62,633 bases of DNA from Desulfofundulus thermobenzoicus (GCF_009428905.1 NZ_WHYR01000019.1:1-62633); one strand, 5' to 3'. Positions 1 to 9,316 are shown, counted from the first letter of the stretch. Notes: generated by a model from the letters alone, not told the origin. Made by a program: numbers and translations.

Positions 1-1166
1 CCCTCCCGCCGCGCCACCTCTTTCAAGCCCCTGATCAACAAGGCACAGTCCCGGCGGGTGGTACCCATACCGGTTACGGCCACCAGGTTGCAATAATCGG
101 CCATCTCCACCTGCACCCCGTACTCCCGGGCCAGGATATAAGCCGCCTGATAGCCGGTTAAGCCCAGCCGGCGCACGGAAATGACCAGGCGGGTGGGATC
201 CAGCCGGCAGGCTCCCGGGCCTGCCAGATGTTCCGGACCCAGCACCCGGATCCCGGGCAGGGAGGCCAGCTCTTCCCTGGCCTGCCGGGCCAGGGAAAGG
301 GCCTGCTCCAGCAGTTCTTCCCCCCGCATGGCCAGTTGCTGCCGGGCGCCGTCCAGGGAAGCCATTAACAGGTAGGAGGGGCTGCTGGTCTGCAACAGAC
401 CCAGGGCACCGGCCACCCGGCCGGCATCCACCCGGCGGCCCGCCAGATGCAAAAGGGAGGATTGGGTCAGGGAACCGCCCGTCTTATGCATGCTCTGGAC
501 GGTGGCGTCCGTCCCGCAGGCCAGGGCCGGCGGGGGCAGTTCCCGGTGAAAGGGGAAATGGGTCCCGTGGGCTTCGTCGGCCACCACCGGTTTGTCCAGC
601 CGGTGAACCGTGGCCACCAGCCGTTCCAGGTCACCGGTTATCCCGTAATAGGTGGGATGCAGGACCAGCACCCCTTTCAGCCGGGGATATTTCTCCAGCA
701 GTTCCTCCACCGCCCCGGGATCCGGCCCGGCCGGAACGCCAAACTCCTGGATGACGGCCGGGTGATAAAACACGGGCCTGGCCCCGGAAAGCACCAGCCC
801 GCCCAGCACCGCCCGGTGGGCGTGGCGGGGCAGGAGGATTTCCTCCCCCGGCCGGCACAGGGACAGCAAAAGGGCCTGCAATCCCACGGTACTGCCGTTC
901 ACCAGAAAAAAAGTCCTGTCCGCCCCAAAAAGCTGCGCTGCCAGATCCTGCGCCCGGGCAATTACTCCCCGGGGACAGCTCAAGTCGTCCAGGCCGGGCA
1001 ATTCGGTCAGATCCAGGGTCAGCAGATCCGGCCCGCCCGAACCACGCCACTTTGGAAAAATAGCCCGCCCCTGGCGGTGGGCCGGAACATGCAGGTGGGC
1101 GTAATTCCCGGCACAATGTTGCAATAATGCAGTGATCAGAGGCGTTTCCCCCTGGCCTTCGTACAT
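1..1166 (-). CDS. Orn/Lys/Arg-type PLP decarboxylase (partial, C-terminus off the left edge)
   Basis: About 388 codons are visible, reading from an ATG at 1166 off the left edge with no stop. The PLP fold type I signature is clear: an aspartate in VVADEAHGTHF and the Schiff-base lysine in TVQSMHKTGGSLTQSS, the typical Orn/Lys/Arg decarboxylase major-domain pattern. It begins MYEGQGETPLITALLQ, like the YaaO/SpeA-like family that sits near tmk and holB in many Firmicutes. The expected reaction is decarboxylation of a basic amino acid, for polyamine synthesis or acid resistance; the substrate cannot be told from sequence. A ribosome site AGGTGGG precedes the start. The missing C-terminal domain lies outside the window. 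Confidence 0.88.
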   Translation of the reverse strand, partial: MYEGQGETPLITALLQHCAGNYAHLHVPAHRQGRAIFPKWRGSGGPDLLTLDLTELPGLDDLSCPRGVIARAQDLAAQLFGADRTFFLVNGSTVGLQALLLSLCRPGEEILLPRHAHRAVLGGLVLSGARPVFYHPAVIQEFGVPAGPDPGAVEELLEKYPRLKGVLVLHPTYYGITGDLERLVATVHRLDKPVVADEAHGTHFPFHRELPPPALACGTDATVQSMHKTGGSLTQSSLLHLAGRRVDAGRVAGALGLLQTSSPSYLLMASLDGARQQLAMRGEELLEQALSLARQAREELASLPGIRVLGPEHLAGPGACRLDPTRLVISVRRLGLTGYQAAYILAREYGVQVEMADYCNLVAVTGMGTTRRDCALLIRGLKEVARRE

Positions 1167-1344
1167 AATTGTCCCACCTGGCTATTCCTTTTGTTATTTT
1201 TATATTATTTCTATTTTAACATAACCATTGGCTGTCATAAAGGGAATTAAAGAGCAAAAGAGTTGCCATCAGTTTAAACTTATATCCACCGGAGTTGATG
1301 GCCAAAATAAAGACAAACATAACGAACAAAAGGAGTTGGTGGCC

Positions 1345-1587
1345 GTGCCCAGGGATCAGGCCATAGATGAAAAGAGCCTTTCCCGCAAATACCGCACCAA
1401 CGTGGGACGTCTGGTCCGTGCCTGGAAAAAGGGCCTTTCCGATATGGAGATTGCCGCCGGCACCGGTGTAGATCCGCTTACATTACAGCAAATCCGCTCT
1501 GATATCGAAATGGCCCACCGGCGCCTGCGCCAGGCCCGCAAAAAGGAATCGTCCGGTGAACGCCAGATTATGTTCCGGCTGAACTGA
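1345..1587 (+). CDS. small helix-turn-helix-like protein
   Basis: An open frame of 80 codons is read from a GTG at 1345, chosen because AAAGGAG ends nine bases upstream; longer in-frame versions from 1228 have no such site. The protein (MPRDQAIDEKSLSRKY...) is basic and helical. It has a segment, SDMEIAAGTGVDPLTLQQI, that resembles a short helix-turn-helix, followed by an arginine-rich tail. It stands alone on the plus strand, diverging from the decarboxylase gene and converging on the kor operon. I do not recognise a named family. A DNA-binding role is inferred only from the helix pattern. Confidence 0.6.
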   Translation: MPRDQAIDEKSLSRKYRTNVGRLVRAWKKGLSDMEIAAGTGVDPLTLQQIRSDIEMAHRRLRQARKKESSGERQIMFRLN

Positions 1588-1734
1588 TAAGGTTATAGAA
1601 GAGGGAATAAGCAACCGGCCCCCATTGATCATAGTCTAATATAGCCGGTACTTCCCGCCGGCCCATACACTGCCGGGTTTATTGCATCAACCTTGAACCA
1701 GCTTCCGCCGTCCGGCGGCGGCTGTTCAAATAAA

Positions 1735-1760
1735 GGCCCTTTCCCTTCCGGGAAAGGGCC
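1735..1760 (-). terminator. rho-independent terminator of the kor operon
   Basis: A perfect 11-bp stem (GGCCCTTTCCC / GGGAAAGGGCC) with a TTCC loop is followed on the minus strand by TTTATTT. It lies directly after the korD stop and can also serve the convergent plus-strand gene ending at 1587. Confidence 0.85.
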
Positions 1761-1768
1761 CATTGATT

Positions 1769-2029
1769 TTAGCTGGCTTTCTTTTCTGCCTTTTTCTTGG
1801 TGACATTTATGGCACAGTCCGGACAAACCGACTGGCAGATACCGCAGCCTATGCACTCATCATTGGGCTCTATGGACGGGGTGCCGTATACTCCCAGCAC
1901 GTCGGACCAGGCGAGGCATTTTTTGGGGCATTTTTGAATGCATAACCCGCATCCCTTGCACAGGCCGGGGAAAACGGTCCAGAAACTTTTCGGAGTTTCA
2001 ATGGTACGGGCCTTAAAAGTCTGGGTCAT
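1769..2029 (-). CDS. korD: 2-oxoacid:ferredoxin oxidoreductase, ferredoxin-like delta subunit
   Basis: This 86-residue protein carries two 4Fe-4S motifs, CKGCGLCIQKCP and CIGCGICQSVCP, with little else. It is the electron-transfer subunit that takes electrons from the thiamine-bound intermediate in the beta subunit and passes them to ferredoxin. It is the last gene of the operon (alpha, beta, gamma, delta), 13 bases after the gamma gene, and is followed by a terminator. The subunit type is certain. Whether the substrate is 2-oxoglutarate, branched-chain 2-oxoacids or indolepyruvate is not decided by sequence, so the kor symbol is provisional. Confidence 0.88.
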   Translation of the reverse strand: MTQTFKARTIETPKSFWTVFPGLCKGCGLCIQKCPKKCLAWSDVLGVYGTPSIEPNDECIGCGICQSVCPDCAINVTKKKAEKKAS

Positions 2030-2042
2030 TATTTCCGCCTCC

Positions 2043-2609
2043 TTATGCTACACCGGCCACAAGTTCCATGCCCCGCTGCAGGGCCTTGAAATTCAATTCC
2101 CGCAACCGGGGATTCTTTTCAAACTTGTAGCCCAGTTTTTTCTCAATAGCCCTCCTGGCATCATCTTCGGAAATCACGCCGGTGGCCTTGATCACCGCCC
2201 CCATGATTACAATGTTAAACACCCGGGGATGCAGTTCTTTTTTAGATACTTCAATGGCTGGAATGGGCAGGATTTTTTTCGCCCCTTTGGGCAGGGCGTC
2301 TTCAATATCCTCGATGCCGGAATCGTATACGAACAGGGTCTGGGGACCCACGTACTGCCGCGTACGGTGCACCGCCCGGTCACTTAAGGCAATGACGATA
2401 TCGCCTTTTTCAAACTTGGGCGCGCCGATGGGTTCATCCCCAATTTGCAGGTAGGCGATGGAAACGCCACCCCGCTGTTCCACGCCGAAATTGGGGATGT
2501 ACAGGGCTTCCCGGCCTTCTTCATTGGCCGCTTCCGCCAAAATTTCGGCCACCGACTGCACACCCTGGCCACCTTCACCGGCCAGGAGTATTTTCACCGC
2601 CTTACCCAT
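2043..2609 (-). CDS. korC: 2-oxoacid:ferredoxin oxidoreductase, gamma subunit
   Basis: The 188-residue product starts MGKAVKILLAGEGGQGVQS, the glycine-rich signature of the POR/KOR gamma domain that binds CoA. It contributes to 2-oxoacid + CoA + oxidised ferredoxin giving acyl-CoA + CO2 + reduced ferredoxin. The start overlaps the end of the beta gene by 8 bases, which suggests translational coupling. Length is normal for the separate gamma subunit of four-subunit enzymes. Confidence 0.9.
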   Translation of the reverse strand: MGKAVKILLAGEGGQGVQSVAEILAEAANEEGREALYIPNFGVEQRGGVSIAYLQIGDEPIGAPKFEKGDIVIALSDRAVHRTRQYVGPQTLFVYDSGIEDIEDALPKGAKKILPIPAIEVSKKELHPRVFNIVIMGAVIKATGVISEDDARRAIEKKLGYKFEKNPRLRELNFKALQRGMELVAGVA

Positions 2610-3366
2610 TCTCCTGTCCCTCCTTCTGGCCGCCGGGCACTTTTATTTCGCCCACCTTGAAGTATTTGGGCATTTCCTCTTCCACCATCTTCCAGGTTTC
2701 CTGGGCGTTGGTCCGCCAGTTGGTGGGGCAGGCCGAAAGCACTTCCACAAAGGAGAAGCCGTTGCCGGCCATCTGGTTTTCCAGTGCCTTTTTCAGGAAG
2801 TTCTTTAACTGCCTCAGGTTGGCCACCGTACCCCGGGCCACATAAGCACCCTCTTTGGTAATGGCGGCCACCATTTCCGGCCCCTGTACCGGATAACCGG
2901 TTTTTTCCGGGTCCCGGCCATAGGGAGTGGTTTCCGTTTTCTGACCGGGCAGGGTGGTGGGAGCCATCTGGCCGCCGGTCATACCGTACTGGGTGTTGTT
3001 CACCAGAATGGCGGTGATCTTTTCATTTCTGGCAGCTGCGTTGACCAGGTGCTGGGAACCGATGGCGTAGCCGCCCCCGTCCCCCATGTAAGCGATGCCA
3101 ATAAGGTTGGGATTGGCCCGCTTCAGACCGGTAATCACCGGCGTGGTCCGCCCGTGGTGGGTCTGGATGGTATCCACATTGAAGAAGTCCCAGGACAAAA
3201 GGGAACATCCGATATCGCAGCCGAAAACCGCCCGGTCCTGAATGCCCAGTTCATCAATGGCCTGGCCCAGGGCTTTTAAAACCAGACCGTGGCCGCAACC
3301 GGGACAAAATTTATGGGGTTTTGTATCCACACGCCAGCTTTTGGGCATGGCAGGCTGTACTGACAT
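2602..3366 (-). CDS. korB: 2-oxoacid:ferredoxin oxidoreductase, TPP-binding beta subunit
   Basis: This 254-residue protein contains CPGCGHG near the N-terminus and the thiamine diphosphate/Mg motif GDGGGYAIGSQH with VNNTQYGMTGGQ downstream, as in KorB/PorB. The ATG at 3366 is preferred over the longer frame to 3432 because AAGGAGG sits just upstream and the extra residues are low-complexity sequence arising from an intergenic heptanucleotide repeat. It is the third gene of the operon and partners the alpha subunit encoded upstream. Confidence 0.92.
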   Translation of the reverse strand: MSVQPAMPKSWRVDTKPHKFCPGCGHGLVLKALGQAIDELGIQDRAVFGCDIGCSLLSWDFFNVDTIQTHHGRTTPVITGLKRANPNLIGIAYMGDGGGYAIGSQHLVNAAARNEKITAILVNNTQYGMTGGQMAPTTLPGQKTETTPYGRDPEKTGYPVQGPEMVAAITKEGAYVARGTVANLRQLKNFLKKALENQMAGNGFSFVEVLSACPTNWRTNAQETWKMVEEEMPKYFKVGEIKVPGGQKEGQENG

Positions 3367-3386
3367 AAGGTGAACCTCCTTAAATA

Positions 3387-3415
3387 GTCGTCGGTCGTCG
3401 GACGTCAGTCGCCGG
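3387..3415. repeat. heptanucleotide repeat tract (GTCGTCG type)
   Basis: Four imperfect 7-base units related to GTCGTCG lie in the gap between korA and korB. Similar tracts occur at 21881 and 26794. Confidence 0.7.
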
Positions 3416-3586
3416 GTTAAGCAGCCCCCCACTCACCGGTATTAAGGTAATTTTGAAGAGAATTATGCTTATCTGCCCGTTGTTTTCTCAAGTAACACCA
3501 GGTAAAATCCGCATGTCAGTGAGTGCCGGGCGGATTTAACCCGCCTCTTCGCAAATCCATTTATATACTACGTGATGTCAATACAC

Positions 3587-4675
3587 TTAACCGGCTATTT
3601 CCTTAACCTTTTCCACCACTTCTTCGGCGGTGATGCCCACTCCGGGCTTGAACAGGGGCAGCATTTCCACCGTACTGCCATAGATGGCCTCTTTGATCAG
3701 GCGGGCCAGCTGGCCGTTGGCCGATTCCACCACCAGGAATTGCTTCGCCCGGGCAGCCGTATCCTGCAACGCCGCCACCGGCAGCGGCCGCAGGGTGATG
3801 GGACGGAAATAACCCACCTTTATCCCCGCTTCCCGCAATTCCTTCACCGCCGCCTTACAGGCCCGGGAAACCACACCGTGGGAAACCACCACCAGGCTGG
3901 AGTCTTCCAGGCCAAAGGCTTCGTGTTCCGCTATTTCCGGGGCAATTTTTTCATAGTCCCTGAAGTACCCTTCCAGCACTTCGTAAAGTTCTTCCTCCAC
4001 GTTATAGGTGTTGCGCAGTTGGGTGGGCGGCCTGTCCACACCGGGGGTGCCGGGCTTGCCCAGGTATGGTTCGGCAGGGATCAGTTCGATTCCCCGGCCT
4101 TCGGGATCATAAATGGTCAGGGACTCTCTCATTTTGGCCTGATAACCGTCACCCAGGACAAAGGTGGGGAAACGGTATTTCCAGGCGGTATTGAAGGCCT
4201 TGATGGTGTAGTCGAAAAGTTCCTGGTGGTTGGCGGTGGAGTAAACAATGCGCAGGCCCTCGCCATTACCGCCGAGGGTGGTCATGGTCACTTCCTGCTG
4301 GGAATAAATGACCGTGGCGGTGGAGGGGCCGCCCCGCTGCTGGATCACCACCACCGTGGGCAGGCGCATGGCTTCGGCCATGGACATGGGCTCCTGCATC
4401 AGGGTGTTGCCCGGCCCGGCTGTGGCCGTGAAGGCTTTGCGCCCCGCCAGTACGCCGCCGATGGTGGTGAAGCCGGCAGACAGCTCGTCCTCCGTTTGCA
4501 AAAATTCACGGCCGAATTTGGGCGCCATCCGGGTCCAGTAATGCATGATCTCGTTCTGGGGGGTAATGGGGTAGCCGTACATGATTTCGGCTTTGGCCGC
4601 TAAAGCCGCCCAGGCCACCACTTCGTTACCGGTCATAAAGACGCGCTTTTCCCCCTCAATGGGTTTGTCTGGCAT
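3587..4675 (-). CDS. korA: 2-oxoacid:ferredoxin oxidoreductase, alpha subunit
   Basis: The 362-residue protein has the alpha-subunit hallmark GYPITPQNEIMHYW, a pyrimidine-binding domain with ATAGPGNTLMQEP, and a C-terminal domain II ending in a REAGIKVGYFRPITL-type segment. Together with the beta subunit it forms the catalytic core. AGGAGGT lies seven bases before the ATG. It follows a P-loop ATPase gene by 49 bases and precedes korB by 220 bases, a gap containing only a heptad repeat. Confidence 0.92.
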   Translation of the reverse strand: MPDKPIEGEKRVFMTGNEVVAWAALAAKAEIMYGYPITPQNEIMHYWTRMAPKFGREFLQTEDELSAGFTTIGGVLAGRKAFTATAGPGNTLMQEPMSMAEAMRLPTVVVIQQRGGPSTATVIYSQQEVTMTTLGGNGEGLRIVYSTANHQELFDYTIKAFNTAWKYRFPTFVLGDGYQAKMRESLTIYDPEGRGIELIPAEPYLGKPGTPGVDRPPTQLRNTYNVEEELYEVLEGYFRDYEKIAPEIAEHEAFGLEDSSLVVVSHGVVSRACKAAVKELREAGIKVGYFRPITLRPLPVAALQDTAARAKQFLVVESANGQLARLIKEAIYGSTVEMLPLFKPGVGITAEEVVEKVKEIAG

Positions 4676-4724
4676 AAATTACACCTCCTGATTCTATAGC
4701 CGGAACCGGTTCAAGCCGGTCAGT

Positions 4725-5372
4725 TTACCACAGGGTTTGGGGCATAAACCGTTTAATGGGCCAGACGGGATGCCCGGTTTCGTCCCGGGGGCCGATAACA
4801 GCGGCCAGTTCTTCCACCGCGGTGGTGGCCACCACCGGTATGCCCAGTTCCCGGGCGGCCTGTTCCACGACCCGGGCACCTTCCTGGACGATTTCCACCG
4901 TTGTTTCGTCCCCCAGGTGACTGTTGTTGATCAATCCGTCCACCCGGCCCAGTTCTTTTATGTACTCCACCACTTCTTTCACCGACCCGGTCATGGGGCG
5001 GGCAATGTTGATTACCGCCAGCACCTTAAGATCCGGATCTGTACCGGCACCCTCCAGGAGATGAAGCGTCCTGGCCCCTGCCACTCCATAGCCGATATCC
5101 AGGATGACATCCCCCGGCAGCTTTAAAGCCCAGCGGTTGGCCGGGCGCAACACACAGCCCGTTTCACCAAGGCCGATGGTCCTGTTTTCCCAGGCCAGCA
5201 CATTTATCCCCAGGGCGGAAAGCCGTTTTTTGATGGGCCGCAGGGTGTAACAGGGCTCGACAATATCCAGGTCCACCAGATTAACCTGCCGGCCGGCGGC
5301 GGCCAGGGCCAGCGCCCGGTTTACGGCCACCTCGCTTTTGCCGCTGGCGTATTCTCCTACATATGCTTCCAC
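4725..5372 (-). CDS. ParA/CobQ-like P-loop ATPase associated with the kor operon
   Basis: A 215-residue SIMIBI-class NTPase. The P-loop is VGEYASGKSEVAVNRA at the very N-terminus, followed by a VDLDIVEPCY switch-type motif and DVILDIGYG. Genes of this type often precede korABCD in anaerobic Firmicutes, where their task is unknown; cofactor delivery or enzyme maturation is a guess. The listed GTG at 5372 has no good ribosome site, while a GGAGG lies about 24 bases upstream, so translation may start slightly earlier (possibly at a rare ATT). The family assignment is firm, the function is not. Confidence 0.75.
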   Translation of the reverse strand: MEAYVGEYASGKSEVAVNRALALAAAGRQVNLVDLDIVEPCYTLRPIKKRLSALGINVLAWENRTIGLGETGCVLRPANRWALKLPGDVILDIGYGVAGARTLHLLEGAGTDPDLKVLAVINIARPMTGSVKEVVEYIKELGRVDGLINNSHLGDETTVEIVQEGARVVEQAARELGIPVVATTAVEELAAVIGPRDETGHPVWPIKRFMPQTLW

Positions 5373-5808
5373 TGTACGGCTGGAAATATATGCGTCACCT
5401 CCGGAAAATCATGTGTTGGACAACCCGCCGCAAAGAAGAAGGTAAGCACGAAAGCAGACGATCCGCCGGGCTCCGGGCCATCCCCCTTCCGGAGGTGACT
5501 TGCCGGGGAACAATACAAACGGGTAAACACCCGGCTTCCGGCAACCCGGCTTTATTATTTTATAGAAGTAATAAATAAATTCGAGAACGAAAAAAGAGGC
5601 AAGCATTATTGTAATACTGGTGAGAACTGAAAAAATAAAAAGTATCACTTTAACCAAACCATTCTGTTAAAGTATAGTGCAAAAATTATTCCCCGTCAAC
5701 AATGGTTCCCAAAGGCAGAAAATTTGCCCGGTTTTGTCCGGGCAGGAGGAATATTTATGCATATTTCTTCATAAACCGGCCCTTTTCGAAAAATTTGGCC
5801 ATGGTTTT
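5373..5808. other. intergenic stretch without a confident gene
   Basis: About 435 bases, relatively AT-rich. A minus-strand frame from a TTG at 5657 to 5409 could encode 82 residues with a hydrophobic first third (FFVLEFIYYFY), but it has no ribosome site and its second half looks non-coding. I do not call it a gene. Confidence 0.4.
5726..5743 (-). terminator. possible terminator after bofA
   Basis: GCCCGG / CCGGGC stem with a six-base loop, followed on the minus strand by AAATTTTCT. The stem is short, so this is tentative. Confidence 0.4.
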
Positions 5809-6111
5809 TCAGGTGAACAGGTAATCCAGAAGGGCCAGTAAAATCACCCCCGGCAGGTGCAACACCCCGGCCGTGAGCAACGTAACCGGATTCAGGGCAA
5901 TGTGCAAACCGCACCGGTCCAGCAGGAAGTTGGCCACCGTTAATATTACCCACCCCGCAACGGCGTAAAACCCCAGCCGCAGGAAAAATTTCAGTGGCGC
6001 GGTGAACACACCGACCACCAGTATGAGCCCCAGAAAACCGGCCAGAAGCAAAAATACCAGCTTCAAGTCCACCCTTCCCACCCCCTGTCCAAAGACATCC
6101 TGTCCTGGCAT
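5809..6111 (-). CDS. bofA: BofA-family pro-sigma-K processing inhibitor
   Basis: About 87-100 residues, nearly all hydrophobic, with two to three membrane segments and the ending ALNPVTLLTAGVLHLPGVILLALLDYL that is diagnostic of BofA. In Bacillus, BofA holds the SpoIVFB protease inactive in the outer forespore membrane until pro-sigma-K should be cleaved. The position downstream of recR matches Bacillus. The start is uncertain: ATG at 6111 or GTG at 6072, the latter giving the more usual 87 residues. It marks the organism as an endospore former or a close descendant. Confidence 0.85.
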   Translation of the reverse strand: MPGQDVFGQGVGRVDLKLVFLLLAGFLGLILVVGVFTAPLKFFLRLGFYAVAGWVILTVANFLLDRCGLHIALNPVTLLTAGVLHLPGVILLALLDYLFT

Positions 6112-6194
6112 TTATATGAAGGGGACGGGTAAATTATTACGATTTGCCGTCCTTCCCGGTGAACATCCCGGCAGGCCGCCCATCCGGCCGTCCT

Positions 6195-6794
6195 TCAGAC
6201 TTCCCGCCTGCCATCCAGCGCCCTGGCCAGGGTCATTTCATCGGCATATTCCAGGTGGGCGCCCACGGGCAGGCCGTGGGCGATACGGGTAACCTTTATA
6301 CCCAGGGGTTTAATTAAGCGGGCCAGATAAAGGGCGGTGGCGTCTCCCTCGATATCCGGGTTGGTGGCCAGGATTACTTCCTTAACCTTTCCCTCGCCCA
6401 GTCTGGCCAGTAACTGCTTGATGGTCAGATCTTCCGGCCCCACGCCGTTCATGGGGTTGATGGCCCCCTGTAAAACGTGGTAAAGCCCCCTGTAGCCCCG
6501 GGTTTTCTCCATGGCCAGTACATCCCTGGGCTCCTGCACCACGCATAACAGGGAGTGGTCCCGGTCCGGATCCGAACATAAGGGGCAGATCTCCCGGTCG
6601 GTCAGGTTGGCGCACACGGAACAGAAGCGAATGGTATCCCTGGCCTCCACCATGGCCCGGGCCAGGTTGTGGGCCACCTGGGGCGGGGCATTCATGAGAA
6701 AGAAGGCCAGGCGCTGGGCCGTTTTCGGTCCGACGCCCGGCAGTCTGGACAGCTCTTCAATCAGCCGGGTCACCGGCCCGGTGAAATAACGCAC
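6195..6794 (-). CDS. recR: recombination mediator RecR
   Basis: The 199-residue protein starts with the helix-hairpin-helix [14 protein letters not shown], followed by a C4 zinc finger (CSVC...CPLC) and a TOPRIM domain with [15 protein letters not shown]. This is full family length. RecR works with RecF and RecO to load RecA on single-stranded gaps. It lies between ybaB and bofA, the classic dnaX-ybaB-recR order. Confidence 0.97.
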   Translation of the reverse strand: MRYFTGPVTRLIEELSRLPGVGPKTAQRLAFFLMNAPPQVAHNLARAMVEARDTIRFCSVCANLTDREICPLCSDPDRDHSLLCVVQEPRDVLAMEKTRGYRGLYHVLQGAINPMNGVGPEDLTIKQLLARLGEGKVKEVILATNPDIEGDATALYLARLIKPLGIKVTRIAHGLPVGAHLEYADEMTLARALDGRREV

Positions 6795-6836
6795 CTGTCC
6801 GCACTCCTTTAAAAAATCACGGGTAATTTTCTATTT

Positions 6837-7163
6837 TTAAAACAGGCCGGGGATATTCAATCCGCCGGTGAGTTTGCCCATTTCCGCAGCTACCATTTCC
6901 CGCGACTGGTCCAGGGCACTGTTCACGGCCGTCAGGATCAGATCCTGCAGCATTTCCACATCTTCCGGATCCACCGCTTCCGGCTTGATTTCCAGGGAAA
7001 CCAGCTCCTGTTTTCCGTTGGCCACCGCCCTGACCACCCCGCCGCCGGCCGTGGCCTCCACCGTGCGGTTGCCCAGTTCCTCCTGCATGCGCATCATTTC
7101 TGCCTGCATTTTCTGCACTTGTTTCATCATTTTGTTCATATTGGGACCCATCATTGAATACAT
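6837..7163 (-). CDS. YbaB/EbfC family nucleoid-associated protein
   Basis: A 108-residue protein, MYSMMGPNMNKMMKQVQKM..., with the methionine/glutamine-rich N-terminal helix and the VEATAGGGVVRAVANGK core of the YbaB/EbfC family, which forms tweezer-like dimers that bind DNA. The ATG at 7163 is chosen; ATGs at 7154 and 7151 are also possible, with AGGAG lying 11-14 bases upstream of them. It is encoded between dnaX and recR and probably cotranscribed with them. Confidence 0.93.
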   Translation of the reverse strand: MYSMMGPNMNKMMKQVQKMQAEMMRMQEELGNRTVEATAGGGVVRAVANGKQELVSLEIKPEAVDPEDVEMLQDLILTAVNSALDQSREMVAAEMGKLTGGLNIPGLF

Positions 7164-7225
7164 CGCTCCTCTCGTTTTTGGGAATGTTTTGCGCCGGCTT
7201 CCCCGTCCCTTTTTTCCGGGATAAG

Positions 7226-9112
7226 CTAACCCCGGTCCAGTTCCACTTCCTCTCCGCCGAACAGGTCGATGGCGGCCGCAGCATCCACCTGTTCCTCCGG
7301 GGAACGTTTCATCTCTGGAGGAGCCCCACCGGAGCTGCAGGATACACGCACCTCCCATCGACCGGGGAAAAGCACGGCCAAAGCCTGCTCCAGCACCCGG
7401 CGGTTTTCCGGACTTTCCAGCCGGTCCTTGCACGGGTCCGTTTGTTCAAAGGCCACGGTCAAACAATATTCCTCCACCTGCTGCGGCCAGCTGCGGGCCA
7501 GGTAAACGGACACCGGCCTGCTGATTCCCCGCACCACATCCAGTATCTGCTCCCAGCGGTCCTGCATGTCTTTGAGCCGGAGGGCGTTTTTGCTTCCGGC
7601 ATCACTTTTATCGAAAGCGTCATCTCCAACGGACCGTGCGTTCCGGGCCTGCAGAGGCGTTTCTGCCGTATTTGCTCCCGCCAGATGGTCACAACCTCCG
7701 GCCCGGTCGGCGGCCGTCCCCGTTTGTTCCCGTCCCTCCCGACTATCACCGGGGCGGTTGCCCGCACCGGTTCCCCCATCCTCCCCCGGACCGCCAGCGC
7801 TGCCCCGTTCTTCGCCCGCATTTTCAGCATCGCCCTTCCGGCGGGGTACGGGCGGGAGTTCCTCCCTTTTCCGTGCAGTATCCCCGACCCTGCCGGCAGG
7901 AGGACTGCATTCCAAATCCCCCTCCAGTCCGGCAGCGGCTTCGGATTCCACAGGCAGCATCCCGGTTAAATGATCCAGGCGCCGTTCCAGTTCGGCCACC
8001 CGCCGCTGCAGCGCCACCAGGGAGCCATCGCCAGCGGTATGTACCGCCTCCACCAGGGCCACTTCCAGCAGGATGCGGGGCTGGCTGGCCCATTTCATCT
8101 CCTGCTCCACCCGGGTGAGAATGTGCAGGACATGCACCAGTTGCTCCCGGGTAAAACGGCCGGCCAGGGCACCCACCCGCTCCCCTTCCGCCGGAGCCAC
8201 AACCGGTTCTTCCACGCAGCCCGCATGCCACAGCAAAAGATTGCGCAAAAAGGCAGTGACCGAGCGGGTGAAAAGGAGCAGATCCTTACCCTGGTCCACC
8301 AGGGCGGCCACCAGCCCCAGCAGGCGGTCCGCCCGGCCGTCCGCCAGGGCCGCAGCCACCTCATCCAGCATCTCTTCCCGCACCGTGCCCAGGATCTGGT
8401 GGATGTCCCGGGCGGTGATCCGCCCGCCGGCAAAGGCGGCCGCCTGGTCCAGTACGCCCAGGGCGTCCCGCAGGCCTCCTTCCGCCACCCGGGCGATGAG
8501 GTACAGGGCGCTGTCCTCCACCACCAGATCCGCGCCGGCAGCCACCTTTTTTAAATAATCCACCATTACGGACAGGCCGATACGGTGAAAATCAAAGCGC
8601 TGACAGCGGGAGATGATGGTCAGGGGCACCTTGTGGGGCTCGGTGGTGGCCAGGATAAAAACCACGTGGGCCGGCGGCTCCTCCAGGGTTTTCAGCAGGG
8701 CATTGAAGGCCTCACTGGTCAGCATATGCACTTCGTCGATAATATAAACCCGGTAGCGGGAACCGGCCGGCATAAAACGCACCTTTTCCCGCAATTCACG
8801 GATTTCATCAATCCCCCGGTGGGAAGCGGCGTCAATTTCCGCCACGTCCATGGATGTACCGGCGGTGATGTCCCGGCAGGAAGGACATTCATTGCACGGC
8901 TCCGCCCCCCGGCGGCTGCGGCAATTTAAAGCCCGGGCCAGCACCTGGGCGGTGGTGGTTTTACCGGTGCCCCGGGGGCCGCAGAAAAGGTAGGCATGGG
9001 TCAACCGCCCGGCCAGCAGGGCGTTTTGCAGCGTGCGGGTGACATGTTCCTGCCCGACGATATCGGCAAACCGCCGGGGTCGCCACCGGCGGTAAAGGGC
9101 CTGATAGGCCAT
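7226..9112 (-). CDS. dnaX: DNA polymerase III gamma/tau subunit
   Basis: The 628-residue clamp-loader ATPase begins MAYQALYRRWRP and has Walker A GPRGTGKTT, a C4 zinc module (CRSRRGAEPCNECPSC) and Walker B followed by DEVHMLTSEAFNALLKTLEEPP. After the AAA+ core come a collar and a long low-complexity, Gly/Glu/Arg-rich linker typical of tau. The ATG at 9112 is preferred over 9121 because CCGGAG lies eight bases before it. It loads the beta clamp and couples the replicase to the helicase. Confidence 0.96.
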   Translation of the reverse strand: MAYQALYRRWRPRRFADIVGQEHVTRTLQNALLAGRLTHAYLFCGPRGTGKTTTAQVLARALNCRSRRGAEPCNECPSCRDITAGTSMDVAEIDAASHRGIDEIRELREKVRFMPAGSRYRVYIIDEVHMLTSEAFNALLKTLEEPPAHVVFILATTEPHKVPLTIISRCQRFDFHRIGLSVMVDYLKKVAAGADLVVEDSALYLIARVAEGGLRDALGVLDQAAAFAGGRITARDIHQILGTVREEMLDEVAAALADGRADRLLGLVAALVDQGKDLLLFTRSVTAFLRNLLLWHAGCVEEPVVAPAEGERVGALAGRFTREQLVHVLHILTRVEQEMKWASQPRILLEVALVEAVHTAGDGSLVALQRRVAELERRLDHLTGMLPVESEAAAGLEGDLECSPPAGRVGDTARKREELPPVPRRKGDAENAGEERGSAGGPGEDGGTGAGNRPGDSREGREQTGTAADRAGGCDHLAGANTAETPLQARNARSVGDDAFDKSDAGSKNALRLKDMQDRWEQILDVVRGISRPVSVYLARSWPQQVEEYCLTVAFEQTDPCKDRLESPENRRVLEQALAVLFPGRWEVRVSCSSGGAPPEMKRSPEEQVDAAAAIDLFGGEEVELDRG

Positions 9113-9175
9113 GACCATCACTCCGGTTTTGTTTTATCCGGAAAACTCCGCTTAACTCCTTACATCATTACATAT

Positions 9176-9203
9176 ATTGTAACATAAACCCGGTGAATTA
9201 CAA
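9176..9203 (-). promoter_or_regulatory. probable sigma-A promoter of dnaX-ybaB-recR
   Basis: On the minus strand TTGTAA (9203-9198), a 16-base spacer and TACAAT (9181-9176) lie about 60 bases before the dnaX start. Confidence 0.5.
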
Positions 9204-9316
9204 TCATTCGCTTCGCCTGCCCGGGAGAGGCCCGTTCAGTTCCGCCTGGATTGTTTTTCCGCTGAACCCGGTGATTAATTCGCCACTTTCATATGGGTTT
9301 CCTTTTAAAAACAAAA

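Noticed and set aside
5409..5657. Small membrane protein gene on the minus strand
   Set aside because: The first third is hydrophobic, but the TTG start has no ribosome site and the rest looks non-coding.
7566..8558. Long plus-strand frames opposite dnaX
   Set aside because: They are mirror frames of a GC-rich gene with arginine/proline/serine-rich, unstructured products and no ribosome sites. The same applies to plus-strand frames opposite pglX, brxC, hutI, hutH and other genes.
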